A stretch of 7,540 nucleotides of DNA from Elusimicrobiota bacterium (GTDB taxonomy: Bacteria > Elusimicrobiota > Endomicrobiia > Endomicrobiales > Endomicrobiaceae): positions 1 to 7,540 of the forward strand of contig JAITCX010000065.1 in the NCBI GenBank assembly GCA_031282945.1, read 5' to 3'. How positions within the stretch are numbered: position 1 is the stretch's first letter; the number at the start of each line of letters is the position of its first letter. The notes beneath the pieces were generated by a model. That model was not told the origin of the DNA. It saw only the letters and a program-made list of their open reading frames with translations, and searched no databases. A program made the translations under genes and the position numbers. Below, in pieces: positions 1-6,455 of this stretch.

Positions 1-346
1 TTAAGTTGGGAGAATGCGCGCTTGAGGAAAATGTTAAAGTCGGCATTTATGAATTTAAACATGAGAGTTCAAGCGATCCGCGTATCACCCTCTCAAGAGA
101 ATCTTTTAAGATATTAGGAAGAGGACAAAAGAAGCTCTCGCCCGCAAACGCATGCAGGGCGTTGTTTTGGGCAGACCGCATGGCAGAAAATCCCGCCATG
201 TAAAACTCTCAGGGCGTGAACAAGAAATTCAAAGCCTCTTAGACAAGCATATTTCCAAAAGCGCAATAGGACGCATTTTGGGAGTTAATAGAATGACTGT
301 AGCTATTTTTCTTAAAGAGAGGATGGCAAATTTTTCACAGGTCTAA
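1..346 (+). pseudogene. Serine recombinase (DNA invertase/resolvase family), 3' remnant with a frameshift
   Basis: The part from about 110 to 346 reads as the C-terminal end of a small serine recombinase. A basic RKRTKEALARKR segment (the end of the long helix E) is followed by the GRPHGRK linker and a helix-turn-helix domain containing KSAIGRILGVNRMTV, then TAA at 344-346. These enzymes cut and rejoin DNA through an N-terminal serine domain, which would lie left of the window. The reading frame is closed by TAA at 107-109, so the coding sequence cannot continue upstream in the same frame. A different frame (codons in phase with position 3) is open from the window start to 203, and it can join the recombinase frame only by a shift between about 110 and 116. 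Its residues (such as ITLSRESFKI) resemble the expected family sequence only weakly. I infer a decayed gene. The alternatives are a sequencing indel or an unrelated upstream frame. The family call for the C-terminal part is firm; the upstream half is uncertain. Confidence 0.62.
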
Positions 347-640
347 AATATAGCGCATTTTCATTTAAAAAAATATAAAACGTGTCAAAGTAAATTTACG
401 CGCCCCTCATAAATTTGCACATTAAGAGCTTTTGGCGTCTAAAGTTTTTATATTTCCTGCATATTTCTAAATCCTAAAAATTCAAACTAACCTTTCCAAA
501 AATAAAAAACATTCTGCTTTATAAGCCCTTAATTTACGCCGCAAGGATAAAGATTAATTGACGGCGCGCTAGTATTGCAGAGGGGAAAATAAAAAAGTTA
601 CGCTTGGTTTTTTCATAAGTTTTCTAGCTCTAGTAAAACT
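347..640. other. AT-rich intergenic stretch with no recognised gene
   Basis: No frame encodes a plausible protein and no RNA gene was recognised between the recombinase remnant and the structured elements upstream of gadC. Near its right end, AGTTTT at 618-623 and AAAACT at 635-640 form a small imperfect inverted repeat around a CTAG-rich centre. A TTGCAC at 415-420 lies 17 bases before TCTAAA and could be a weak promoter, but this is within what AT-rich DNA gives by chance. The stretch could be decayed coding DNA linked to the neighbouring recombinase, but I see no readable remnant. Confidence 0.5.
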
Positions 641-661
641 CTAAAGGATTTAGCTTTTTTT
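641..661 (+). terminator. Weak candidate Rho-independent terminator
   Basis: CTAAA (641-645) and TTTAG (649-653) can form a 5-bp stem with a GGA loop, followed by C and seven T (655-661). The stem is short and A/T-rich, so it would be weak. It would end plus-strand transcription coming from the recombinase side before gadC. The T-tract may instead belong to the adjacent palindrome. Confidence 0.3.
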
Positions 662-666
662 GTGGG

Positions 667-705
667 AGGGGGGCATTGAGAAACAAAGTTTCTCAATGCC
701 CCCCT
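667..705. repeat. Perfect 18-bp-stem palindrome with a 3-base loop
   Basis: A GGGGGG run (668-673) plus CATTGAGAAAC (674-684) is mirrored exactly by GTTTCTCAATG (688-698) plus CCCCCC (699-704) around an AAA loop. A667 also pairs with T705. Six A follow the right arm (706-711), and seven T stand left of the left arm with GTGGG between (655-666). Read from either strand, the T-tract comes before the hairpin and A-rich sequence after it, so it lacks the U-tail of a Rho-independent terminator. It may be a small dispersed palindromic element, a protein-binding or recombination site, or an mRNA-stability hairpin in the gadC leader. Its nature cannot be decided from a single copy. Confidence 0.8.
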
Positions 706-758
706 AAAAAACTTAATAATGCAAATAAATATTCTCTTTTGCACGTTTAAATTAAAAT

Positions 759-780
759 GGCGCTAAATAAAATTAGCGCC
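759..780. promoter_or_regulatory. Inverted repeat upstream of gadC, possible operator or leader hairpin
   Basis: GGCGCTAA (759-766) and TTAGCGCC (773-780) form a perfect 8-bp inverted repeat with a 6-base A/T spacer. It ends about 20 bases before the ribosome binding site of gadC. Such a position fits either an operator for a dimeric regulator or a 5'-leader stem. No T-tract follows, so it is not a terminator. No clear promoter is visible next to it: a TTGCAC at 739-744 has only a poor -10 (GCTAAA) 17 bases downstream. The regulatory role is inference. Confidence 0.45.
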
Positions 781-812
781 GCGCTTTACAAATGTCAAAA
801 GGGGAGGAGTAT

Positions 813-2348
813 ATGCCTGAAATCAAAAATATTTCTAAAAGCAATGTTGTAAAATCGCTCACATTATTTGGATTTTTTGCAATGACTGCAAGTATGGTTA
901 TGACAGTTTACGAGTATCCCGTCTTTGCGGCCAGCGGTTTTCATTTGGTATTTTATTTGCTGCTCGGCGGTTTTTTGTGGTTTTTGCCGGTAGCTTTGTG
1001 CGCCGCCGAAATGGCGACAGTTGACGGGTGGCAGGAAGGCGGAATTTTTTCTTGGGTTTCAAATATGTTGGGGGAACGTCTAGGTTTTGCCGCCATATTT
1101 TTTCAGTGGTTTCAAATCACCGTTGGTTTTGTAACGATGATATATTTTATTCTCGGGGCGCTCTCTTATGTAATAAATTATCCTCCTTTAAACAGCGATC
1201 CTCTCATCAAATTTCTCGGCGTATTGGTGATATTTTGGTTGATAACGCTTTCGCAGTTCGGCGGTTCCTCTTTTACCGCAAAGCTCAGCAAATTCGGTTT
1301 TATTATAGGTATAGTTTTACCTGCCGCAACGCTTTTTGTTTTAGGCATTGCCTATTTAGCCGGCGGCAACCCAATAGCAATAGACATTTCCGCAAAATCC
1401 TTCATTCCTGATTTTTCCAAAATTTCCACGCTTGTTATTTTTGTTTCATTTATCCTCGCCTATATGGGCGTAGAAGCCAGCGCTTCCCATATCAATGAAC
1501 TGCAAAATCCAAAACGAAACTATCCTCTGTGCATGATTATCCTCGTAGTTTTAGCGATAGTCCTAAACACAGTGGGCGGCTTGTCAGTGGCGGCGGTCAT
1601 TCCATTGAGCGAGTTAAATTTATCAGGCGGCGTGGTGCAGACATTTCAAGCATTGATATTTCACTTTGACAACAATTTGGGCTGGCTTGTAAAAATTATT
1701 GCGCTTATGTTGACGCTGGGGGTGATAGCGGAAGTTTCAAGTTGGGTGATCGGCCCGTCGCGCGGAATATTTGCAGCGGCGCAAAAAGGCCTGCTGCCCA
1801 AATATTTTACGCATGTAAATAAAAACAATGTCCCCACGCATTTAGTGTTGGCGCAAGGCTTGGTGGTTACCGTTTGGGCGGCTATTCTCACTTTTGGCGG
1901 CGGCGGCAGCAATCTCTCTTTTCTCATCGCCATATCGCTTACCGTTGTCATTTATTTGGCTGGGTATTTGCTTATGTTTAGCGCATATCTCAAACTTGCC
2001 AAGCATCCTGAATTAAACAGAACTTATCAGGTGCCGGGCGGCGTTGCCGGCAAATATATATTTGCAGTATCGGGCTTGATAATTTCTTTATTTGCATTAG
2101 GCATTAGTTTTTTTCCGCCTTCTGCAATTTCGCAGAGCAAAGATTTTGTATACGAAATTATACTTAGCGTAAGTTTTATAATTACTCTATTTATACCTAT
2201 AGTAATATATGAAGTTTACGGCAAGAAGCATTCCAATCCAAATTATCAGCATAAACATCTTGCGCATTGGCAGCAGAACCGCTTTACGCATTTGTGGGCA
2301 AGAGGGGAACATTCCATTGACCGCGATGCAGATAAAGACAATAAGTAA
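813..2348 (+). CDS. gadC: Glutamate:GABA antiporter GadC
   Basis: This inner-membrane APC-superfamily antiporter imports glutamate in exchange for the GABA made by GadB, exporting a consumed proton in effect. An ATG at 792 is in frame, but GGGGAGGAG at 801-809 lies inside that extension and sits 3-5 bases before the ATG at 813. Starting at 813 gives 511 aa, the length of E. coli GadC. The sequence is rich in hydrophobic segments, consistent with the 12 helices of the family. Hallmarks are ASMVMTVYEYP (about 26-36, with Tyr33 matching E. coli Tyr30), AEMATVDGWQEGG (65-77), AYMGVEASASH (216-226) and AEVSSWVIGPSRG (306-318, with Glu307 matching Glu304). The C-terminal tail (about 468-511) corresponds to the pH-sensitive C-plug that closes E. 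coli GadC near neutral pH. Here it holds six histidines. It is the first gene of a gadC-gadB operon, 30 bases before gadB, the order known from Lactococcus gadCB rather than E. coli gadBC. The family call is very secure. Confidence 0.95.
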   Translation: MPEIKNISKSNVVKSLTLFGFFAMTASMVMTVYEYPVFAASGFHLVFYLLLGGFLWFLPVALCAAEMATVDGWQEGGIFSWVSNMLGERLGFAAIFFQWFQITVGFVTMIYFILGALSYVINYPPLNSDPLIKFLGVLVIFWLITLSQFGGSSFTAKLSKFGFIIGIVLPAATLFVLGIAYLAGGNPIAIDISAKSFIPDFSKISTLVIFVSFILAYMGVEASASHINELQNPKRNYPLCMIILVVLAIVLNTVGGLSVAAVIPLSELNLSGGVVQTFQALIFHFDNNLGWLVKIIALMLTLGVIAEVSSWVIGPSRGIFAAAQKGLLPKYFTHVNKNNVPTHLVLAQGLVVTVWAAILTFGGGGSNLSFLIAISLTVVIYLAGYLLMFSAYLKLAKHPELNRTYQVPGGVAGKYIFAVSGLIISLFALGISFFPPSAISQSKDFVYEIILSVSFIITLFIPIVIYEVYGKKHSNPNYQHKHLAHWQQNRFTHLWARGEHSIDRDADKDNK

Positions 2349-2378
2349 GAAGCATATTTACAAAAATGGAGGCATAAA

Positions 2379-3779
2379 ATGTTATACGGAAAAAACGACA
2401 AAAGCAAACAGAATTTTTTAACCCCGATATTTGGTTCTCTCCCGTCAGACCGCGACATACCCAAATATAAACTCAATCAATCGCCGATTGAACCGCGCAT
2501 TGCATCGCGTCTTGTAAAAGACGAGCTTTTAGACGAGGGCGTAGCTCGGCAGAACCTTGCGACTTTCTGTCAAACTTATATGGAGGATGAAGCTGTAAAA
2601 TTGATGGCTGAGACCCTGCAAAAAAATGCCATAGACAAAAGCGAATATCCCCGCACGGCGGAACTTGAAAACCGCTGCGTCAATATTATTGCGGATCTCT
2701 GGAATGTGCCGTCTGATTCAAATTATCTGGGCGCTTCAACTGTGGGCAGCAGCGAGGCTTGTATGTTGGGCGGTATGGCGATGAAATTTCGGTGGCGCGC
2801 CCGGGCAAAAGCCGCCGGTATAGACATCACTGCGCATAAACCCAATTTGATAATCTCATCAGGCTATCAAGTTTGTTGGGAAAAGTTTTGCGTCTATTGG
2901 GATGTGGAAATGCGCACCGTTAAAATGGATCCCGACAATATGAATATGAATCCCGATGAGGCGATGCTTTTGGTTGACGATTATACAATTGGAATTGTCG
3001 GCATTATGGGCATTACATATAGCGGGCAGTATGACGATATAGAAGCTTTGGATAAGAAGTTGAAAGTTTATAATAAGACCGCCAAAGTCAGCGTTCCAAT
3101 TCATGTGGATGCGGCCTCGGGGGGATTTTATACGCCGTTTATGGAGCCGAATTTAAAGTGGGATTTTAGATTGGAAAATGTTGTCTCAATCAATTCCTCG
3201 GGTCATAAATACGGTTTAGTTTATCCCGGGATTGGCTGGATCGTTTGGAAAGACGAGCAGTATTTGCCCAAAGAATTAATATTTAAGGTCAGCTATTTAG
3301 GCGGCGAGATACCGACTATGGCGATAAATTTTTCCCGCAGCGCAAGCCAAATAATAGCGCAGTATTACAATTTTTTGCGTTATGGTTATGACGGCTATAA
3401 AGAAGTTCACAAGCGTACGCACGACGTTGCGGTATTTTTGGCGCAGAATGTCAAAGACATTGGCTATTTTGAGATTTATAATGACGGAAGCAGACTGCCG
3501 ATTGTGTGTTATAAATTGAAAGAAAATCCCGATGTGAAATGGACGCTTTATGATTTAGCGGATCGTCTGCAGATGAAAGGCTGGCAGGTTCCCGCTTATC
3601 CATTGCCGAAAAATTTGGAAGACGTCATTATTCAACGTTATGTTGTGAGGGCGGATTTTGGGATGAACATGGCATATGAATTTGCGGAGGATTTTAAAGA
3701 AGCTATAAACGAATTAAATCATGCGCATGTGGTAAATGAGAAACAACCGGCGGGCAAGAAACAGGGCTTTACGCACTAG
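2379..3779 (+). CDS. gadB: Glutamate decarboxylase
   Basis: This cytoplasmic, PLP-dependent group II decarboxylase converts L-glutamate to GABA and CO2, consuming a proton. It has 466 aa, the length of E. coli GadB. NLATFCQT (59-66) carries Thr62 and Phe63 of the substrate pocket at the same numbers as in E. coli. GSSEACMLGG (from about 123) binds the cofactor phosphate. HVDAASGGF (His242, Asp244) stacks on and holds the pyridine ring, and SSGHKYGL carries the Schiff-base Lys277. GGEIPTMAINFSR and the C-terminal GWQVPAYPLP are also typical. The protein ends in QGFTH. The final His466 lies 189 residues after Lys277, the same spacing as Lys276-His465 in E. coli, where that histidine blocks the active site at neutral pH. 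The N-terminal 30 residues diverge from E. coli, where that region forms helix bundles at low pH. TGGAGG at 2367-2372 supports the start, 6 bases upstream of the ATG. It is cotranscribed with gadC. No lesion is seen. Confidence 0.96.
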   Translation: MLYGKNDKSKQNFLTPIFGSLPSDRDIPKYKLNQSPIEPRIASRLVKDELLDEGVARQNLATFCQTYMEDEAVKLMAETLQKNAIDKSEYPRTAELENRCVNIIADLWNVPSDSNYLGASTVGSSEACMLGGMAMKFRWRARAKAAGIDITAHKPNLIISSGYQVCWEKFCVYWDVEMRTVKMDPDNMNMNPDEAMLLVDDYTIGIVGIMGITYSGQYDDIEALDKKLKVYNKTAKVSVPIHVDAASGGFYTPFMEPNLKWDFRLENVVSINSSGHKYGLVYPGIGWIVWKDEQYLPKELIFKVSYLGGEIPTMAINFSRSASQIIAQYYNFLRYGYDGYKEVHKRTHDVAVFLAQNVKDIGYFEIYNDGSRLPIVCYKLKENPDVKWTLYDLADRLQMKGWQVPAYPLPKNLEDVIIQRYVVRADFGMNMAYEFAEDFKEAINELNHAHVVNEKQPAGKKQGFTH

Positions 3780-3790
3780 ATTTATAATAT

Positions 3791-3825
3791 AAAAAGCGGT
3801 TTCTCTTTTTAAAAAGGGAAACCGC
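3791..3825 (-). terminator. Hairpin and T-tract downstream of the minus-strand tRNA
   Basis: The sequence 3796-3825 is a near-perfect 30-base palindrome (GCGGTTTC...GAAACCGC) with a TTTTTAAAAA centre. Read on the minus strand it is followed by TTTTT (complement of 3791-3795), as expected of a Rho-independent terminator for the tRNA, whose 3' end lies 57 bases before it. On the plus strand, A-rich sequence follows, so it is a poor terminator for gadB. It could still fold at the 3' end of the gadCB message. The one imperfect pair (3804/3817) is a U-G wobble in plus-strand RNA but an A-C mismatch in minus-strand RNA, so a role on the plus strand is not excluded. Confidence 0.6.
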
Positions 3826-3882
3826 AAAACTAAATATTGAGATAAAATTTTGTATTTTGTGGGTGGAGAGGGGAGTATGATT

Positions 3883-3954
<72 letters not shown>

Positions 3955-3990
3955 GTTAAGCAAATAAATTGCAGCAAATGCAATTTTGTG

Positions 3991-4019
3991 ATTTTACTTT
4001 TTTTGCGGCTTTAAGTCAA
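3991..4019 (-). promoter_or_regulatory. Sigma-70-type promoter of the tRNA gene
   Basis: On the minus strand, TTGACT (complement of 4014-4019) and TAAAAT (complement of 3991-3996) are spaced by 17 bases, each one mismatch from consensus. Transcription would start near 3984, giving a leader of about 30 bases before the mature tRNA. That leader region contains the inverted repeat AAATTGCA (3966-3973) / TGCAATTT (3979-3986) with a 5-base loop, which could be a processing structure or chance. Confidence 0.72.
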
Positions 4020-4032
4020 AATTTTTTTCTTT

Positions 4033-4058
4033 AAAGCGCGCGGGCGGCGCGCTTTTTT
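4033..4058 (+). terminator. Rho-independent terminator upstream of the glmU operon
   Basis: AAAGCGCGC (4033-4041) and GCGCGCTTT (4047-4055) form a perfect 9-bp GC-rich stem with a GGGCG loop. The T-run 4053-4058 follows directly, a classical plus-strand terminator. The only plus-strand genes to its left are gadC and gadB, so it can stop readthrough from them and insulate glmU. It lies just beyond the -35 box of the oppositely oriented tRNA promoter. Confidence 0.75.
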
Positions 4059-4090
4059 GTTAGAGCGTCAAAAAAATGTATAATTATAAT
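4057..4090 (+). promoter_or_regulatory. Promoter of the glmU-prs-rplY-pth operon, with tandem TATAAT
   Basis: Two perfect -10 hexamers TATAAT abut at 4079-4084 and 4085-4090. For the first, TTGTTA (4057-4062) gives a -35 box with four of six consensus bases at a 16-base spacing. The second has no reasonable -35. The -35 overlaps the T-run of the preceding terminator. Transcripts would start near 4091-4097, leaving a leader of about 30 bases before glmU. Confidence 0.65.
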
Positions 4091-4127
4091 TCTATGTAGC
4101 TATAAAATTTAAGTTTTAGGAAAACAA

Positions 4128-5486
4128 ATGAACAAATTCTCCGCAGTAATTCTGGCGGCAGGCGCTGGATCCAGAATGAAATCCTCAAAACCAAAAGTTT
4201 TACAAGAAATTTCGGGCAAGCCCCTTATAAAATGGGTGATAGACGCTATTAGTCCATTAAACCCCGATAAAATTGTAATTGTGGTGGGTCATAAAGCTGA
4301 GCTTGTAGAGAGCGCTTTGGCGGGTATTGCCAATATCAGTTTTGCGCATCAAAAGGAGCAATTGGGATCCGCCAATGCTTTAGAGAGCGCCCGAGATCTT
4401 TTTATTGATTATGGGGGCGATATTGTTGTTTTAAGCGGGGATGTGCCTTTGATAAAAACGCAAACGTTAAAATCGCTTTTAGATCAACATGAAAAAGATT
4501 CTAATTCCATAACTGTACTTGGCGCAAAAGTTGCCAATCCTTTTGGATACGGCAGAATAGTGCAAAATAATAATGAGATTATAAAAATTGTTGAGCAAAA
4601 AGACGCCTCGCCTGATGAGCAAAAAATAGACGAGATAAACTCAGGGATATATTGTTTTGATAAAAATATTTGGACGGCTCTTAGCAAAGTTAAGCCCAAC
4701 AATGCAAAAAATGAATATTATATAACCGACACGCTTGCAATATTAAAAGATATGGGTTTGCGCGCCGGGCTTTTTACAATTTCAGACGATAAACAAATTT
4801 TAGGCGTAAACGATATGGCTCAGCTTGCGCAAATGGAAGCTATTGCGCAAAATGAAAAAATCCAAGAGCTTTTTAATAGCGGCGTAAAAATAATAGATCC
4901 AAAAAATGTCTATATTAGCTGGGACGCAAAAATAGGTCAAGACACAATAATTTATCCTCAAGTTTTTGTCTCCTCAAATGTGAGCATTGGTAAAAATTGT
5001 CAACTGATGGGATCATGTTTTATAAAAAATTCTAAAATTGCAGACGATGTTATCATAAAGTATTCTTATGTTGATGGGGCGCAAATAGAGCGGGGCGTGC
5101 AGATAGGGCCTTTTTCGCATTTGAGGCCGCAGACGGTTTTGGGTGAAAATGTGAAGGTTGGAAATTTTAGCGAAGTAAAAAAATCTGTTATAAATGAAAA
5201 TTCTAAGGTAAACCATTTATCTTATATTGGAGATGCAGAGATTGGAAAAAATGTAAATATTGGAGCGGGAACGATCACCTGTAATTATGACGGTTCTAAA
5301 AAACATAAAACAATTATAGGCGATAATTCTTTTATAGGTTCAAATGTAAATTTTGTCGCTCCTATAAAAATTCATGAAGATGTTTTAATTGCGGCGGGGT
5401 CAACAATTACCGCTGACGTTAAAGCAGGAGATCTTGCCATTGCGCGCAGCCGTCAACGCGCCATAGCGAGAAAAATAAGTAAGTAA
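4128..5486 (+). CDS. glmU: Bifunctional UDP-N-acetylglucosamine pyrophosphorylase / glucosamine-1-phosphate N-acetyltransferase
   Basis: GlmU acetylates glucosamine-1-phosphate with acetyl-CoA, then couples the product to UTP, making UDP-GlcNAc for peptidoglycan and, where present, lipopolysaccharide in the cytoplasm. It has 452 aa (E. coli 456). The N-terminal Rossmann-like uridyltransferase domain (about 1-230) carries LAAGAGSRM (9-17, Arg16) with Lys23, SGDVPLI with metal-binding Asp105, NSGIYCFD, and GVND with Asn228 matching E. coli metal ligand Asn227. The C-terminal left-handed beta-helix (about 250-452) has repeated hexapeptides such as IGAGTI and IGSNVN. It also has RPQ, the NHLSYIGDAEIG motif with catalytic His363 (same number as E. 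coli), and ITCNYDG. The ATG at 4128 has only a weak Shine-Dalgarno (TTAGGAA at 4115-4121). It is first in an operon with prs, rplY and pth. All active-site motifs are present, so it should be functional. Confidence 0.97.
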   Translation: MNKFSAVILAAGAGSRMKSSKPKVLQEISGKPLIKWVIDAISPLNPDKIVIVVGHKAELVESALAGIANISFAHQKEQLGSANALESARDLFIDYGGDIVVLSGDVPLIKTQTLKSLLDQHEKDSNSITVLGAKVANPFGYGRIVQNNNEIIKIVEQKDASPDEQKIDEINSGIYCFDKNIWTALSKVKPNNAKNEYYITDTLAILKDMGLRAGLFTISDDKQILGVNDMAQLAQMEAIAQNEKIQELFNSGVKIIDPKNVYISWDAKIGQDTIIYPQVFVSSNVSIGKNCQLMGSCFIKNSKIADDVIIKYSYVDGAQIERGVQIGPFSHLRPQTVLGENVKVGNFSEVKKSVINENSKVNHLSYIGDAEIGKNVNIGAGTITCNYDGSKKHKTIIGDNSFIGSNVNFVAPIKIHEDVLIAAGSTITADVKAGDLAIARSRQRAIARKISK

Positions 5487-5495
5487 GGGATATTT

Positions 5496-6431
5496 ATGAA
5501 CTTAAAGATTCTTTCAGGAAATGCAAATCCAAAACTTGCGCAAGGAATTTGCGCTAAACTGGGCGTGGATTTATGCAATGCAAGGGTTGGACGTTTTAAA
5601 GATGGTGAAATTCAAGTAAAAATTTTAGACAATGTGAGGGGAGCTGATTGTTATATTGTGCAGCCCACCAGTCCGCCTGTAAATGAAAATTTAATGGAAC
5701 TTTTAATTATAACCGATGCATTAAAAAGAGCTTCCGCTAAAAATATAATTGCAGTCGTTCCTTATTATGGTTATAGCAGGCAAGACAGAAAAGCTGAGCC
5801 GCGCGTGCCGATAACGGCGCGTCTTGTGGCTGATTTGCTGGCCACTGCCGGCATAACGAGGCTTTTAACATTGGACTTGCATGCCGCCCAAATTCAAGGG
5901 TTTTTTAATATTTGCGTGGATCATTTATATGCCTCTCCCGTTTTACTTAGTTATTTGCGCAAACAAAAAACGCCCAATACTGTGGTTGTCTCTCCTGATG
6001 CAGGGGGGGTGGAACGCGCCCGCGCTTTTGCAAAACATTTGGATTGCGAGCTGGTGATAGTTGACAAGAGGAGGCCGCGTCCAAACGAGGCGGCCATAAT
6101 GAATATTATCGGGCAAGTGCAAGACAGGGACTGTATAATTTTAGACGATATAGTTGACACTGCGGGGACATTAATAAAAGTTGCGACAGCTCTAAAGGAA
6201 AAAGGCGCAAAAAAAATTTTGGCGGTTGCATCTCATGGCATTTTTTCAGGCGATGCAAAACAGAAAATAAATGAATCCTGCATAGAACAAATAATTATTA
6301 CGGATTCTATTCCGCTTATAGCTGACGGGCAGGATTTGCATAAATTTGTGGTTTTAAGCGCCGCTTCGCTTTTAGCGGAGGCGATTATGAGAATATCAAA
6401 CAATAAATCTATAAGCGCTTTGTTTGTTTAA
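5496..6431 (+). CDS. prs: Ribose-phosphate pyrophosphokinase (PRPP synthetase)
   Basis: This class I enzyme transfers pyrophosphate from ATP to ribose-5-phosphate. It makes PRPP for purine, pyrimidine, histidine, tryptophan and NAD synthesis. It has 311 aa (E. coli 315), with two phosphoribosyltransferase-like domains. Visible motifs are GRFKDGEIQV near residue 32, VVPYYGYSRQDRK (87-99, ATP site), LDLHAAQIQGFF with catalytic His129, SPDAGGVERARAFAK, and the PRPP/ribose-5-phosphate loop DCIILDDIVDTAGT (212-225). The start ATG follows AAGGGA (5485-5490) and lies 9 bases after the glmU stop, so the two are cotranscribed and probably translationally linked. Pairing with glmU is a common bacterial arrangement: both serve nucleotide-sugar and nucleotide supply. 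Confidence 0.97.
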   Translation: MNLKILSGNANPKLAQGICAKLGVDLCNARVGRFKDGEIQVKILDNVRGADCYIVQPTSPPVNENLMELLIITDALKRASAKNIIAVVPYYGYSRQDRKAEPRVPITARLVADLLATAGITRLLTLDLHAAQIQGFFNICVDHLYASPVLLSYLRKQKTPNTVVVSPDAGGVERARAFAKHLDCELVIVDKRRPRPNEAAIMNIIGQVQDRDCIILDDIVDTAGTLIKVATALKEKGAKKILAVASHGIFSGDAKQKINESCIEQIIITDSIPLIADGQDLHKFVVLSAASLLAEAIMRISNNKSISALFV

Positions 6432-6455
6432 AATAAAAAAATATACGGAGGAATC

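Noticed and set aside
104..116. Programmed -1 frameshift linking the two recombinase frames
   Set aside because: Slipping at the only candidate heptamer brings TAA (107-109) into frame, and no proper X XXY YYZ site exists between 110 and 116.
6..203. A separate small protein in the frame open from the window start to 203
   Set aside because: Its second half overlaps the recombinase helix region in another phase and reads as nonsense there. It is better explained as the upstream part of the same broken recombinase or as chance.
558..590. Promoter from TTGACG at 558-563
   Set aside because: No acceptable -10 hexamer lies 15-19 bases downstream.
655..711. Rho-independent terminator at the perfect palindrome
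   Set aside because: On both strands the bases after the stem are not a T-tract: TAAAAAACT on plus, TCCCACAAAA on minus.
1028..1411. Open frame of 127 codons inside gadC, other phase
   Set aside because: It lies fully inside gadC, has no ribosome binding site or recognisable domain, and has an arginine/cysteine/phenylalanine-rich composition typical of a frame shadow.
1661..1951. Minus-strand open frame of 96 codons within gadC
   Set aside because: It is antisense to a secure gene with no recognised family or initiation signal.
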